Shown here in pieces: positions 1 through 9,049 of a stretch of 64,000 bases of DNA (positions are counted from its first letter, which is position 1; the number at the start of each line of letters is the position of its first letter). Origin of the DNA: Gracilimonas halophila (GTDB taxonomy: Bacteria > Bacteroidota > Rhodothermia > Balneolales > Balneolaceae); NCBI RefSeq assembly GCF_042684365.1, contig NZ_JBHULI010000024.1, positions 310,001 to 374,000 on the forward strand. The letters run 5' to 3'. Position numbers and translations under genes: made by a program. Below the pieces are notes generated by a model. That model was not told the DNA's origin. It ran no database searches and worked only from the letters and a program-made list of their open reading frames with translations.

Positions 1-228
1 AAGCTCGAGAAGTTCTACTCCTTTAGATGAAGGTAATTCAGCAAAGACATCTGCAGCGATCGGTTTCTTTAGTAAACGGAATACCACGATGGCAATTTCA
101 CCAGGGAGTTCCAATAAAAGATCAGCTATATCAGCAGAAGGTACATCATTCAATACCTCTTTAAGTGCAACCCAGTCCTTAGCTTCAATAAGCTCTTCGA
201 ATTCAGGTTTTATGAGTTGAACGAACAT
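1..228 (-). CDS. mgtE: Magnesium transporter MgtE, N-terminal fragment
   Basis: The gene runs off the left edge of the window, so only the first 76 codons are present, starting from an ATG at 226-228. The visible part begins MFVQLIKPEFEELIEAKDW and continues with an ADIADLLLELPGE segment, which is the helical-repeat pattern of the cytoplasmic MgtE N domain. In the family this domain is followed by a CBS pair and a five-helix membrane pore that takes up Mg2+ and senses cytoplasmic Mg2+. The CBS and pore parts lie outside the window, so the call rests on the N domain alone. It lies downstream of rnc on the same strand but is separated from it by a probable terminator. Confidence 0.72.
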   Translation of the reverse strand, partial: MFVQLIKPEFEELIEAKDWVALKEVLNDVPSADIADLLLELPGEIAIVVFRLLKKPIAADVFAELPSSKGVELLEL

Positions 229-285
229 TGTTCTCCGGTGAAATATTACCTTTTTAGATGGGACTTAGAATCGGGGTAAATCCCG

Positions 286-324
286 CAAAAAACAAGTTTC
301 TGAACAGATGTTTTAAAGAAACTT
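286..324 (-). terminator. Probable intrinsic terminator downstream of rnc
   Basis: Read on the minus strand, AAGTTTC (318-324) and GAAACTT (294-300) form a 7-bp stem with a 17-nt loop, followed by TTGTTTTTTG. It sits between the rnc stop codon and the mgtE start and would end the long fatty-acid directon. The stem is short, so confidence is moderate. Confidence 0.5.
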
Positions 325-350
325 AAACAAGAAAAGAATCTAACTGAGTA

Positions 351-1097
351 TCAGTCTCTCAACTTCTTCAGAGCTTGCTTCGCAGCTTTTTGCTCTGCCT
401 TTTTTTTGCTTTTTCCTTTACCCTGGCCTAAATCTTCATTTCCTACTAATACCTTAACCATAAAAGTCCGGTTATGTCCAGGGCCACTTTCACTGATCAG
501 TTCATAGTGAGGAATTGGTTTTTTTTGAGCCTGAGCTAATTCAAGAAGTGCACTCTTATAATTATCGACTGTATTAATAAGCTTATCAATAACCAGGTTG
601 TTCTCAATTACTGTATCAACAAATTGATAAGCTTCTTTGTAGCCCTTAGTAATATAGATGGCGGCAATAATTGATTCAAAAGCATCGGCTAAAATACTTT
701 TTGATATCTTTCCTGCTCCATTCCTTTCTCCGAGTTCCATCAGATCTTCTAGACCAAGTTTCTTTGAAAAATCTGTAAGTGTATCTCCCCTTACCAACTT
801 AGCGCGTACTTTGGTTAGGAACCCTTCATCTTTTTCGGGATAATTATTGAAAAGTATCTCTGCTGCAATAAGATCTAAAACAGCGTCTCCCAAAAACTCA
901 AGTCGTTCGTACGAATCATAGGTTTCGTATTTCTCCTGAGAGAGTGTTGAACGATGCCTTAAAGCTTTTAAAAATAAAGAAGGATCGTCGATTTGAAAAC
1001 CAACGATCCTTTCCAATTTTTGAATTCTGCTTTTTAATTCAGGGCTGAGATCTTCCTGCTTTTTAGAGCTGAAAAGGGATCTGAACCATCTCGGCAT
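351..1097 (-). CDS. rnc: Ribonuclease III
   Basis: Double-strand-specific endoribonuclease that processes rRNA precursors and structured RNAs; 248 aa, normal for the family. The catalytic-domain signature ERLEFLGDA is at residues 64-72 (acidic residues E64, E67, D71) and the second metal-binding motif ADAFESIIAAIY gives D138 and E141. A double-stranded RNA-binding domain occupies about 180-247 and ends in a Lys-rich KGKSKKKAEQKAAKQAL helix. The N-terminal ~25 residues are a basic extension. The gene starts only 5 bases after the fabF stop, so it is the last gene of the fab operon, the usual arrangement in Bacteroidota-like genomes. Confidence 0.96.
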   Translation of the reverse strand: MPRWFRSLFSSKKQEDLSPELKSRIQKLERIVGFQIDDPSLFLKALRHRSTLSQEKYETYDSYERLEFLGDAVLDLIAAEILFNNYPEKDEGFLTKVRAKLVRGDTLTDFSKKLGLEDLMELGERNGAGKISKSILADAFESIIAAIYITKGYKEAYQFVDTVIENNLVIDKLINTVDNYKSALLELAQAQKKPIPHYELISESGPGHNRTFMVKVLVGNEDLGQGKGKSKKKAEQKAAKQALKKLRD

Positions 1098-1102
1098 ATA
1101 TA

Positions 1103-2347
1103 TCAGTCCTTGTATTTTTTAAATACTAAGGTTGAATTATGACCACCAAAACCAAATGCATTATTCAATGCATATTCAACGTCTCTAACAACGGCTTCAT
1201 TAGCTGTGTAATTAAGATCACATTCAGGATCTTGATTTTCAATGTTAATGGTTGGCGGTACCATACCGTGATAAATGGCAAGCAGTGTTGCAATAGACTC
1301 AATAGCTCCTGCTGCTCCCAAAGTATGACCATGCATACTCTTGGTGGAGTTCAGGTTTATGTTCTTGGAATGATCTCCAAAAACCTTTTTGATGGTATTG
1401 GTCTCTGCAATATCACCTAATGGAGTTGATGTACCGTGCATGTTGATATGATCAACATCTTCAGGTTTGATTCCCGCAGCTTTCATTGCTCTGTTTAATG
1501 ATAACGTCACCCCATTTCCGTCAGGATCAGGAGCAGTTATGTGGTAAGCATCTGCTGAGAAACCGTAGCCTTTAATCTCACCATAAATACGAGCCCCACG
1601 TTCAAGCGCTGAATCCAGACTTTCCAGAATAAAAATTCCGGCTCCTTCTCCCAGAACAAAACCATCACGATCTTTATCAAATGGTCGTGAAGCTGTTTCA
1701 GGAGAATCGTTTCTGGTAGACATTGCCTTCATACTATTGAATCCGGATATCCCTATTCGGGTTACAGGTGCCTCTGTACCACCGGCAACAGCATAATCTG
1801 ATTGGCCGTACCGAATGGAATCGTAAGCCAATCCTATATTATGAGAACCTGTGGCGCATGCTGAAACAGCACAGTAGTTGGGTCCTCTGAATCCGTATTT
1901 GATAGAGATTTGCCCGGATACGATATCAGGAATAAGCATGGGGATAAAGAATGGGGATACCCCTCTTGGTCCATGCTCATGAAACGAAACAGATTGCTCA
2001 TAAAAAGTTTCCATTCCGCCGATTCCTGTTCCTACTAATACGGCAACTTCATCTTTATCGATTTTTTCCAGATCAAGTTTACTGTCTTCGATGGCTTCAC
2101 CGGAAGCGATAAGTGCATACTGAGCAACTTTATCTAATCTTCTGGCTTCTTTACGATCGAAGTAATCAGTAGGTTCGTAATCCTCAATCTGAGCAGCAAA
2201 TTTTGTGGCAAAGTCGGTCGTATCAAAATGTTCGAGCGAGCGAACACCGCTTTTACCTGAAACTAATCCGTTCCAGAAGTCAGGCGCACTTTTACCAATT
2301 GGGGTAAAAGCACCGATACCCGTAACTACAACTCTCCGAGTGCTCAT
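1103..2347 (-). CDS. fabF: 3-oxoacyl-ACP synthase II (FabF)
   Basis: Condensing enzyme that elongates acyl-ACP with malonyl-ACP in type II fatty-acid synthesis. 414 aa. The KAS II triad is complete: C164 in AVSACATGSHN, H304 in NMHGTSTPLGD and H341 in KSMHGHTLGAAG, with K336 conserved. The C-terminal GFGGHNSTLVFKK is the standard ending. It follows acpP by 24 bases and precedes rnc by 5. The start ATG at 2345-2347 gives MSTRRVVVTGIG, the expected N-terminus. Confidence 0.97.
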   Translation of the reverse strand: MSTRRVVVTGIGAFTPIGKSAPDFWNGLVSGKSGVRSLEHFDTTDFATKFAAQIEDYEPTDYFDRKEARRLDKVAQYALIASGEAIEDSKLDLEKIDKDEVAVLVGTGIGGMETFYEQSVSFHEHGPRGVSPFFIPMLIPDIVSGQISIKYGFRGPNYCAVSACATGSHNIGLAYDSIRYGQSDYAVAGGTEAPVTRIGISGFNSMKAMSTRNDSPETASRPFDKDRDGFVLGEGAGIFILESLDSALERGARIYGEIKGYGFSADAYHITAPDPDGNGVTLSLNRAMKAAGIKPEDVDHINMHGTSTPLGDIAETNTIKKVFGDHSKNINLNSTKSMHGHTLGAAGAIESIATLLAIYHGMVPPTINIENQDPECDLNYTANEAVVRDVEYALNNAFGFGGHNSTLVFKKYKD

Positions 2348-2371
2348 AGGTGATTTTCTGTAAGTATTAAA

Positions 2372-2611
2372 TTAGGATAATTTTCCTGAAAGGTAGGTAA
2401 CAGCATCTCCTACAGTCGCGATATTTTCAGCGTCTTCGTCAGGAATGCTGAGATCGAATTCTTTTTCGAACTCCATGATCAATTCTACGGTATCTAATGA
2501 ATCAGCACCAAGGTCGTTGGTGAAGTTCGCATCTCCTGCTACTTCTGATTCATCTACACCAAGTTTATCTACAATGATAGCTTTTACTTTTGATTCTACG
2601 TCTTGTGACAT
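2372..2611 (-). CDS. acpP: Acyl carrier protein
   Basis: Small acidic carrier of the growing acyl chain, 79 aa. The phosphopantetheine attachment site is S38 in the motif GADSLDTVEL. The ATG is preceded by AAAAAGGATACAAA on the minus strand, an AAGGA-type ribosome-binding site, which is stronger than those of most genes here and fits the high expression of this protein. A 97-base gap separates it from fabG, the longest inside the fab cluster, so it may have its own promoter; I found no exact match to the TAnnTTTG box there. Confidence 0.97.
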   Translation of the reverse strand: MSQDVESKVKAIIVDKLGVDESEVAGDANFTNDLGADSLDTVELIMEFEKEFDLSIPDEDAENIATVGDAVTYLSGKLS

Positions 2612-2708
2612 TTTGTATCCTTTTTCAGTGATTAGTTGATAATTATAATTTTGATAAAATAAGTTATTTCAACTTAAAAATTCATACAAGTATCTGCAAT
2701 ATGCACAA

Positions 2709-3458
2709 TTACATTGCCATACCGCCATCAACCCGAATAACTTCCCCGGTTATGTAAGAGCTCATATCAGATGCAAGAAATACAACAGCATCGGCAACTT
2801 CATCTGCTTCCCCTGCTCTCCCAAGTGGAGTTTCAGCTTTAATGCCTTCCAATACTTTCTCATCAAGCTCACCGGTCATATCGGTGAGAATGTATCCCGG
2901 AGCAATCACATTTGCACGAATATTTCTTGAAGAAAGCTCTTTGGCATATGATTTCGTAAATCCAATAATACCGGCTTTAGAGGCAGCATAGTTACTTTGC
3001 CCTGCATTTCCTGAAATACCTACTACAGAACTGATATTAATAATGGAACCCCCGCGGTTTCTCATCATCGGTTTTGCAGCAGCTTTGGAGTAGTTAAAAA
3101 TACTTTTCAAATTCGTGGTAATGACATCATCCCACTGCTCTTCGGTCATCCGAAGAATGAGATTGTCTTTTGTGATACCTGCGTTGTTTACAATAATATC
3201 GATCTTACCCCAATCCTCAACGATCTCGTTAATTACAGATTCCGCCTTTTCATATACGACAGCATCGGCTTGTAAAGCTTTACTTTTTCGGCCTTTTGCT
3301 TCGATCTCAGCTTTCACTTCTTCAGCAGCTTCGGATGAACGTGCATAGGTTATGGCCACATCAGCTCCAAAGTCAGCAAGTTTGAGAGCTATTGCCCGAC
3401 CAATTCCCCGGCTTCCTCCCGTTACCAAACATGTTTTTCCTTCTAATGATAAACTCAT
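2709..3458 (-). CDS. fabG: 3-oxoacyl-ACP reductase (FabG)
   Basis: NADPH-dependent short-chain dehydrogenase that carries out the first reduction of the elongation cycle. 249 aa. The nucleotide-binding motif TGGSRGIG is at 13-20, NNAG at 91-94, and the active-site residues are N116, S144, Y157 and K161 (NYAASKAG). The C-terminal ITGEVIRVDGGMAM is typical of FabG. It lies 10 bases after fabD and upstream of acpP, so it belongs to the operon rather than to the many stand-alone SDR enzymes. Confidence 0.96.
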   Translation of the reverse strand: MSLSLEGKTCLVTGGSRGIGRAIALKLADFGADVAITYARSSEAAEEVKAEIEAKGRKSKALQADAVVYEKAESVINEIVEDWGKIDIIVNNAGITKDNLILRMTEEQWDDVITTNLKSIFNYSKAAAKPMMRNRGGSIINISSVVGISGNAGQSNYAASKAGIIGFTKSYAKELSSRNIRANVIAPGYILTDMTGELDEKVLEGIKAETPLGRAGEADEVADAVVFLASDMSSYITGEVIRVDGGMAM

Positions 3459-3468
3459 AATCTTTTCC

Positions 3469-4356
3469 TTATTGATGTCCTGAGATTTCTGCGCCTTTCA
3501 GAGTTCGTTTTACTAACCCTTGTAATACTTTACCGGGGCCTACCTCCACAAAAGAATCCGCTCCGTTTGAGCTCATGTTATTCAAAGTCTGTGTCCAGCG
3601 AACCGGATTAAGTAATTGGTTAAGTAAATTTGATCTTATTTCATCAGGTTCATTGGTAGGCTCAGCTGTATAATTACTATAAATTGGACAATCTGGAGCA
3701 ACAATCTCAAGCTGTTCCAATTGTTCTTTAAGGCCGTCATATGCAGGTTGCATAAGAGATGAGTGAAATGCACCACTTACCGGAAGCAACATAGCCATTC
3801 GTGCTCCATTCTCTTTAGCCAATGCAACTGCTTTCTCAACAGCTTCTTTAAAACCTGATATAACAAGCTGTCCCGGACAATTGTAATTAGCAGCAAGCAC
3901 CTCTTTTCCTGTTTCCTCTGAGGCTTGAGTACACACTTTTTCAACAGCTTCATCATCCATACCAATCACAGCTGCCATAGTTCCCGGATTTTCAGTTCCG
4001 GCTTGTTGCATTAATTCTCCTCGTCTACGTACAATCTTCAACGCATCTTCAAAAGAAACAGCCCCGCATGCAACTAATGCTGAAAACTCTCCAAGACTAT
4101 GTCCGGCAACCATATCCGGTTTTGCATCTAAAGTTTTAAACAAAGCTACGGAATGAAGGAAAATAGCAGGCTGGGTAAATTCTGTTTGCTTTAGCTTTTC
4201 CTCCGGCCCCTCAAACATGATTTCTTTAAGGTTGATACCAAGTATTTCATTGGCCTGATCAAAGTATTTAGCAGCATCAGTGTTAGAGTCGTACAACTCC
4301 TTTCCCATTCCAACAAATTGAGATCCCTGTCCCGGGAATAGATAAGCGGTACTCAT
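3469..4356 (-). CDS. fabD: Malonyl-CoA:ACP transacylase (FabD)
   Basis: Loads malonyl groups onto ACP. I start it at the ATG at 4354-4356 (295 aa, MSTAYLFPGQGSQ); an upstream in-frame TTG at 4371 would add five residues but places the GGGGGAT ribosome-binding stretch inside the coding region. With this start the fabH stop and the fabD start share one base (TAATG), a typical translational-coupling junction. Catalytic residues are visible: GQGSQ at 9-13, GHSLGE with the nucleophile S87, R112, and H198 in GAFHSSLM. The ending LVKRTLKG is also family-like. Confidence 0.95.
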   Translation of the reverse strand: MSTAYLFPGQGSQFVGMGKELYDSNTDAAKYFDQANEILGINLKEIMFEGPEEKLKQTEFTQPAIFLHSVALFKTLDAKPDMVAGHSLGEFSALVACGAVSFEDALKIVRRRGELMQQAGTENPGTMAAVIGMDDEAVEKVCTQASEETGKEVLAANYNCPGQLVISGFKEAVEKAVALAKENGARMAMLLPVSGAFHSSLMQPAYDGLKEQLEQLEIVAPDCPIYSNYTAEPTNEPDEIRSNLLNQLLNPVRWTQTLNNMSSNGADSFVEVGPGKVLQGLVKRTLKGAEISGHQ

Positions 4357-5348
4357 TATTTCATCCCCCAAGTTAAATAAATGGCTCCCCAGGTAAATCC
4401 TCCACCAAAGGCAGCTAATACAATGTTATCACCGTGATTAAGTTTGTCTTTCCAATCGTATAAACAAAGCGGAATAGTAGCGGCTGTAGTATTTCCGTAT
4501 TTATTTATGTTGATCATTACTTTTTCATTTGAAAGCCCCATTCGTCGAGCTGTAGCATCAATAATTCTCATGTTTGCCTGATGTGGAACTAACCAAGCCA
4601 CATCCTCGGGATCCAGATCATTTCGTTTCATGATCTCAAGAGAAACATCTGCCATTCCCATCGTAGCTTTTTTGAAAACAGCCTTACCATCCTGTTTCAA
4701 ATAATGAGATTTATTTTTTACCGTTTCTTTCGTTGCAGGGTTTCTACTACCGCCCGCAGGTTGATAGAGACTACATTCCGAATCTCCTTCCACATAATGT
4801 TTTTGATCGATAATACCGGTTCCGTCTTCCGATTCTTCAAGCAATACAGCTCCGGCTCCGTCACCAAATAAAATGCATGTGGTCCGATCCGTATAATCCA
4901 AAATCGAACTCATTTTATCGGTACCGATCACCATTACCTTCTTGGCTCGGCCTGATTCTATGTACATGGCCCCTGTACTCAAAGCATACAAGAAACCGGA
5001 ACAAGCCGCTGATAAATCAAAGGCAAAAGCATTTTTTGCTCCAATATTTTTTTGAACCAAACAAGCTGTTGCAGGGAAAAGGTAGTCGGGAGTGACGGTA
5101 GCTAAAATAATGAGGTCGATCTCTTCAGCTGATATACCGCGTTGTTCGAGAACTTCTTTAGCAGCTTCAGTCCCCATAAAAGCAGTCGCTTTGTCAGGGT
5201 CTTTTAAAATTCTTCGCTCTTCAATGCCTGTTCGGGTTCGGATCCATTCATCATTGGTGTCTACCAACTTTTCAAGATCTTTGTTCGTCATTCGGTTTTC
5301 AGGCAAATAGTGTCCTACTGCCGTTATTTTTGCTCTTTTTACTTCCAT
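4356..5348 (-). CDS. fabH: 3-oxoacyl-ACP synthase III (FabH)
   Basis: Starts fatty-acid synthesis by condensing an acyl-CoA primer with malonyl-ACP; in Bacteroidota-type organisms branched primers are common, but primer choice cannot be read from sequence. 330 aa with the triad C116 (LSAACSGFLYAL), H256 (VPHQANMRI) and N286 (NKYGNTTAA). The GGGFTWGA glycine loop is present near the C-terminus. It is 13 bases downstream of plsX and shares one base with fabD. Confidence 0.96.
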   Translation of the reverse strand: MEVKRAKITAVGHYLPENRMTNKDLEKLVDTNDEWIRTRTGIEERRILKDPDKATAFMGTEAAKEVLEQRGISAEEIDLIILATVTPDYLFPATACLVQKNIGAKNAFAFDLSAACSGFLYALSTGAMYIESGRAKKVMVIGTDKMSSILDYTDRTTCILFGDGAGAVLLEESEDGTGIIDQKHYVEGDSECSLYQPAGGSRNPATKETVKNKSHYLKQDGKAVFKKATMGMADVSLEIMKRNDLDPEDVAWLVPHQANMRIIDATARRMGLSNEKVMININKYGNTTAATIPLCLYDWKDKLNHGDNIVLAAFGGGFTWGAIYLTWGMK

Positions 5349-5361
5349 GAAGAGATTCAGC

Positions 5362-6345
5362 TCAATTTAAAGATGCTACTATTTTACCGTTCACGTCTTG
5401 TTCAACTGTTTGAACAGCACTTTTGATCATATTTTTAATGGCTAAAGGAGAGCTTCCGCCGTGTCCTACAATACTCACGCCATCAACCCCTAAGAAAGGA
5501 ATACCGCCTACATTTTCATAGTTAAAAGGTGATAAAGCAGTATGGAGTACTTTTTGAATATTTTGAATTTCGTTTTGAGACAGATTCATGTCTTTTATTG
5601 CTGCACTCATCATTTGCTGAAGAATCTCGGGAATAGATTCTCCAAACTTGAGTACTATATTTCCTACCAGGCCATCGCATAAATAAACATCAGCTTTACC
5701 AGGAAGAATATCTTTTCCTTCTACATTACCGATAAAGTTATCTTCTTTTTTAAGCGTGAGAAAGACTTCTTTAAGGGTCTCAGTTCCTTTTCCTTCCTCT
5801 TCACCAACATTCAATAGTGCTACTTTGGGATCAGTAATGTTCAAGATCTGTTCACAATAGATCTCAGCCATTTTAGCAAATTGAACAGCCGTTTCCGGTT
5901 TGATCTCCAGATTCGCTCCGGCATCCACCAATAATCTGAATCCCTTTAGTGTAGGATAATAGGCTGCGATGGTTGGTCTTAAAACCCCTTTCAGTTTACC
6001 TAAAATAAACATAGAGGCTGCAAGTAAAGCGCCTGTATTTCCAGCACTTACAAATGCATCGCATTTACCGGCTTTATGTAAACCGATACCAACCACAATT
6101 GATGATTGTTGCTTCGTTTTAACAGCTTGAGCAGGCGATTCCTCCATTCCTATCAATTGTGGAGCATCATGAACCAAAAGCCGCTTTTCATCATAAGAAT
6201 GATTAACAAGTTCTTTTTTGATGATATCTTCAGGGCCTACTAAAAGAACAGTAAGTTCACTGTTCTCTTCTATAGCCTGAAGAGCTCCTTCAACTGGGTT
6301 TTTAGGGTAGAAATCTCCACCGGCTGCATCAACTGCAACAATCAT
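5362..6345 (-). CDS. plsX: Phosphate acyltransferase PlsX
   Basis: Makes acyl-phosphate from acyl-ACP, feeding glycerol-3-phosphate acylation in phospholipid synthesis; a peripheral membrane enzyme. 327 aa, normal length. Family features include the N-terminal IVAVDAAGGDFYPKNPVEGA, SAGNTGALLAAS, RPTIAAYYP, LVDAGAN and the glycine-rich GVDGVSIVGHGGSS near the C-terminus. The first motif reads DAAGGD where most relatives have DAMGGD. It sits between rpmF and fabH, the classical rpmF-plsX-fabH order. Confidence 0.95.
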   Translation of the reverse strand: MIVAVDAAGGDFYPKNPVEGALQAIEENSELTVLLVGPEDIIKKELVNHSYDEKRLLVHDAPQLIGMEESPAQAVKTKQQSSIVVGIGLHKAGKCDAFVSAGNTGALLAASMFILGKLKGVLRPTIAAYYPTLKGFRLLVDAGANLEIKPETAVQFAKMAEIYCEQILNITDPKVALLNVGEEEGKGTETLKEVFLTLKKEDNFIGNVEGKDILPGKADVYLCDGLVGNIVLKFGESIPEILQQMMSAAIKDMNLSQNEIQNIQKVLHTALSPFNYENVGGIPFLGVDGVSIVGHGGSSPLAIKNMIKSAVQTVEQDVNGKIVASLN

Positions 6346-6356
6346 ATATCAATAAT

Positions 6357-6536
6357 TTAGTTAGCTGCTTTCATTACCTGACGGCCACGGTAGTATCCAC
6401 ACTCTGCGCAGGCATGGTGGTAGCGGTGCAATGCTCCACAGTTTGAGCATTTAGCTAACGTAACGTCAGAAATAGCATGATGAGCACGGCGCTTATTTTT
6501 ACGCGCATTCGAGGTTCTTCGTTTTGGATGTGCCAT
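6357..6536 (-). CDS. rpmF: 50S ribosomal protein L32
   Basis: A 59-aa reading frame from the ATG at 6534-6536 to the TAA at 6357-6359. It begins MAHPKRRTSNARKNKRRAHH, the conserved basic L32 N-terminus, and carries two CxxC pairs (C30/C33 and C43/C46), so it is the zinc-ribbon form of the protein. The order yceD-rpmF-plsX-fab is conserved in many bacteria and couples ribosome and lipid genes. It lies 10 bases after yceD and 11 before plsX. Confidence 0.95.
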   Translation of the reverse strand: MAHPKRRTSNARKNKRRAHHAISDVTLAKCSNCGALHRYHHACAECGYYRGRQVMKAAN

Positions 6537-6546
6537 TAAATATACC

Positions 6547-7056
6547 TTATCGTTGTTCTTTTAATTCTTTCAATTTTTCCCACCTTGGATCAATTTGGTC
6601 TTCTTCATCTTCAGGAATATCACCGAATTGTTCATTCAATACTTCCTTTGGATTGCCGTCCTCGTCCAAAAAGCGGGGATGTAATTTTTTTGTTGGGAGA
6701 TTCAGTAAAATAGTATCTCTTACATCTTGCTCAAGATCTATTTGCTTCGATGCATGGTCGTAATTTCTTACGGCTCCATTTTCATCAGCTGATTCTTCTA
6801 CTTGCTCTGCCTTAAAAAGCACTTCATAATCTTGATGAACTTCGTAATCAAATGCTTCCAAAGAGCGATCACAGATCAACTCTACTTTTGCATCAACTGT
6901 AAACTGAGTTCTCACAAAATGAAGTGTGCGGTAAAATTCTATATGAACCATACCGCCCCTAAAAGCGAGTTCTCCTAAATCAAGCTCATCTGAGCCCAAT
7001 TCAAAGGTTTTCTCACTTTGTTCTTCAGGTATTTCAAAGATCTTAAATTTTAGCAT
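6547..7056 (-). CDS. YceD/DUF177 family protein
   Basis: 169 aa from the ATG at 7054-7056. An upstream in-frame TTG at 7071 is rejected because the AGGAGA ribosome-binding site lies inside that extension, 7 bases before the ATG. DUF177 proteins (bacterial YceD, plant homologues) are linked to 23S rRNA accumulation and nearly always precede rpmF, as here. The core CDRSLEAFDYEVHQDYEVLF is the recognisable family segment; the C-terminal half is acidic and ends in a charged helix. It keeps one Cys where many relatives have a CxxC pair. Confidence 0.88.
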   Translation of the reverse strand: MLKFKIFEIPEEQSEKTFELGSDELDLGELAFRGGMVHIEFYRTLHFVRTQFTVDAKVELICDRSLEAFDYEVHQDYEVLFKAEQVEESADENGAVRNYDHASKQIDLEQDVRDTILLNLPTKKLHPRFLDEDGNPKEVLNEQFGDIPEDEEDQIDPRWEKLKELKEQR

Positions 7057-7109
7057 AGAACATCTCCTCAATAGCTACCTAAAATAAGCATAATACAAGT
7101 GTGGTTCAA

Positions 7110-7748
7110 TCAATTAAATAACCCAAACATTCGCTGGTCTATAAGGTCTATTACCTTACCCAGATCCTCTTGATTGCTAACAAAATCCAGATCATCTGTA
7201 TCAATAATCAGTTTTTCATGGGGATAACGGTCTATCCAGTCCTCATAGAGTTTATTCAATCGCTCCAGATATTCAATTCGAATGGTGTTTTCATAATCCC
7301 TCCCCCGCTGTTGGATCTGCTTTACAAGTGTGGGAACTTGTGCACGTAAATAGATAAGTAAATCGGGTGGGCGAAGATAATAACTCATCTCCTGAAACAA
7401 GGCTTCATAGTTGACAAAATCCCTGTCACTCATCAGATTCATTTGATGCAGGTTCTTTGCAAATATCTCCACATCTTCATAGATGGTTCGATCCTGTATC
7501 AGGTTTACATCATCGTTAAGCATTTCTTTTTGATGGCGAAATCTGCTTGACAGGAAATAGATCTGCAAATTAAAACTCCATCGGCGCATGTCTTCATAAA
7601 AATCTTGCAGATATGGATTATCATCTACTGATTCATAGAAAGCTTCCCAATTGAAATGCTTAGCAAGCAATCCTGTTAATGAAGATTTACCCGCACCTAT
7701 ATTTCCAGCTACGGCTATATATTTTGATTCTCTTTTTTCCTGATCCAT
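7110..7748 (-). CDS. Deoxynucleoside kinase (dNK/dGK-dCK family)
   Basis: Phosphorylates deoxynucleosides with ATP for nucleotide salvage. 212 aa, typical of the bacterial dAK/dGK group. The P-loop GNIGAGKSS is at 15-23, the DRTIYEDVEIFAKNLH segment matches the family's substrate-binding ExxR/DRS-like region, and DLLIYLRA is followed by the lid-like RGRDYEN. Substrate choice (adenosine or guanosine type) cannot be decided from sequence alone. It follows pgi by 11 bases and precedes yceD by 53, so it is probably cotranscribed with the glycolytic genes. Confidence 0.88.
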   Translation of the reverse strand: MDQEKRESKYIAVAGNIGAGKSSLTGLLAKHFNWEAFYESVDDNPYLQDFYEDMRRWSFNLQIYFLSSRFRHQKEMLNDDVNLIQDRTIYEDVEIFAKNLHQMNLMSDRDFVNYEALFQEMSYYLRPPDLLIYLRAQVPTLVKQIQQRGRDYENTIRIEYLERLNKLYEDWIDRYPHEKLIIDTDDLDFVSNQEDLGKVIDLIDQRMFGLFN

Positions 7749-7759
7749 AATTAATTTAG

Positions 7760-9046
7760 TTATTTACCAAGTAGTCGATACATGGCTTTCTTATAATCTT
7801 CTACTCCGGGCTGATTAAAGGGATTTACCCCAAGACTATACACAAATATTCCCGTTAGCAATTCAAAAAAATAAATAAGCTTTCCAATATTTTCAGCGTT
7901 AAGTGTCTCCATTGAAATTCTAACGATAGGAACATCTCCTTCACTGTGAGCTTCTGTTGTTCCTTCTCTGGCTTTGGTATTTATTTCATGGAATGATCGG
8001 CCAGCCAGGTAATTCAAGTTATCTCCATCACCCTCTATTTCATTAACCCTGAGTTTAGAAAATGGCTTTTCAACAATAATAAATGTTTCCATGAGGCTGC
8101 GCTGACCTTGCTGAATAAATTGACCAAGACTATGCAGGTCGGTAGAAAAGGTAGCAACAGTAGGAAATATCCCTTTCCCTTCCTTCCCTTCACTTTCACC
8201 TAATAACTGTTGTATCCAACCTCCCAAAGATGTGAGTTCAGGTTCAAAAGTGGCAAAAACATCTATGGTTTTCCCGGATTCATGAATCGCATTTCTTAGG
8301 GCTGCATACTCCAATAGATCTTCTGCATTGTCTTCGTATTGATTATATGCAGAAACGGCTCCATAAAATAACGTTCTGATATCAATTCCTGCTACGGCTA
8401 TAGGTAATAATCCAACGGGGGTAAGCACAGAGTAACGACCACCAACATCCTCAGGAATTATAAATTTACGATATCCTTTTTCATCGATGACTTTATTGAG
8501 TAAGCCACGCTCTTTACTTGTGGTACAAATGATATGCTCTGATGAGTCCTCTCCATACATTTTCTCCAGTAGCTCACGAAGTATTCTGAAGGCAAGAGCT
8601 GTTTCAAGAGTTGAACCAGACTTGGAGATCACGTTCAGGTAGATATTCTTTGCGGAACCATCCTCTTTTGGCTCCTTCAAATAGGTAAGCATTTCCTCTA
8701 AATACTTACCTCCTATATGATGGCCTGCAAATAATATTTCCGGGCCGTTGCTCCCAAAATGAGGTGAAAGAGCATCAATAACAGCTTTTGCTCCAAGATA
8801 GGATCCTCCAATTCCGCAGACAATAAATACATCCGCTTTAGCGCGTATTTCCTCTCCCAAGGAACCTATTTGTTCAAGCTCTGCATCATTCGGATCAGCA
8901 AGGATATCTCTCCATCCCAACCATTCCGAGCCTGGGCCGGTTTTATCTCTTAGCTGATCAAGTGCATTGTCAGCTTTTTTACGAGCCTTAAAATAAGCAT
9001 CGTCTTCAATGAACTTCCGTGCGAAACCAATATCACATTTAATCAT
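7760..9046 (-). CDS. pgi: Glucose-6-phosphate isomerase
   Basis: Interconverts glucose-6-phosphate and fructose-6-phosphate. 428 aa, the shorter Firmicutes/Bacteroidota-type enzyme rather than the ~550-aa E. coli form. Visible sugar-phosphate isomerase motifs: GIGGSYLGAKAVIDAL, VISKSGSTLETA, GGRYSVLTPVGLLP, the catalytic Glu in QQLLGESEGKEGKG, the His in TDLHSLGQFIQ and the C-terminal Lys region NQPGVEDYKKAM. The start is 3 bases after the pfkA stop, so the two sequential glycolytic enzymes are tightly coupled. Confidence 0.96.
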   Translation of the reverse strand: MIKCDIGFARKFIEDDAYFKARKKADNALDQLRDKTGPGSEWLGWRDILADPNDAELEQIGSLGEEIRAKADVFIVCGIGGSYLGAKAVIDALSPHFGSNGPEILFAGHHIGGKYLEEMLTYLKEPKEDGSAKNIYLNVISKSGSTLETALAFRILRELLEKMYGEDSSEHIICTTSKERGLLNKVIDEKGYRKFIIPEDVGGRYSVLTPVGLLPIAVAGIDIRTLFYGAVSAYNQYEDNAEDLLEYAALRNAIHESGKTIDVFATFEPELTSLGGWIQQLLGESEGKEGKGIFPTVATFSTDLHSLGQFIQQGQRSLMETFIIVEKPFSKLRVNEIEGDGDNLNYLAGRSFHEINTKAREGTTEAHSEGDVPIVRISMETLNAENIGKLIYFFELLTGIFVYSLGVNPFNQPGVEDYKKAMYRLLGK

Positions 9047-9049
9047 GTA

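Noticed and set aside
4357..4371. TTG start for fabD at 4371
   Set aside because: It would put the GGGGGAT ribosome-binding stretch inside the gene; the ATG at 4356 gives the normal FabD N-terminus and a TAATG junction.
7057..7071. TTG start for yceD at 7071
   Set aside because: The AGGAGA site lies within the extension and has ideal spacing to the ATG at 7056.
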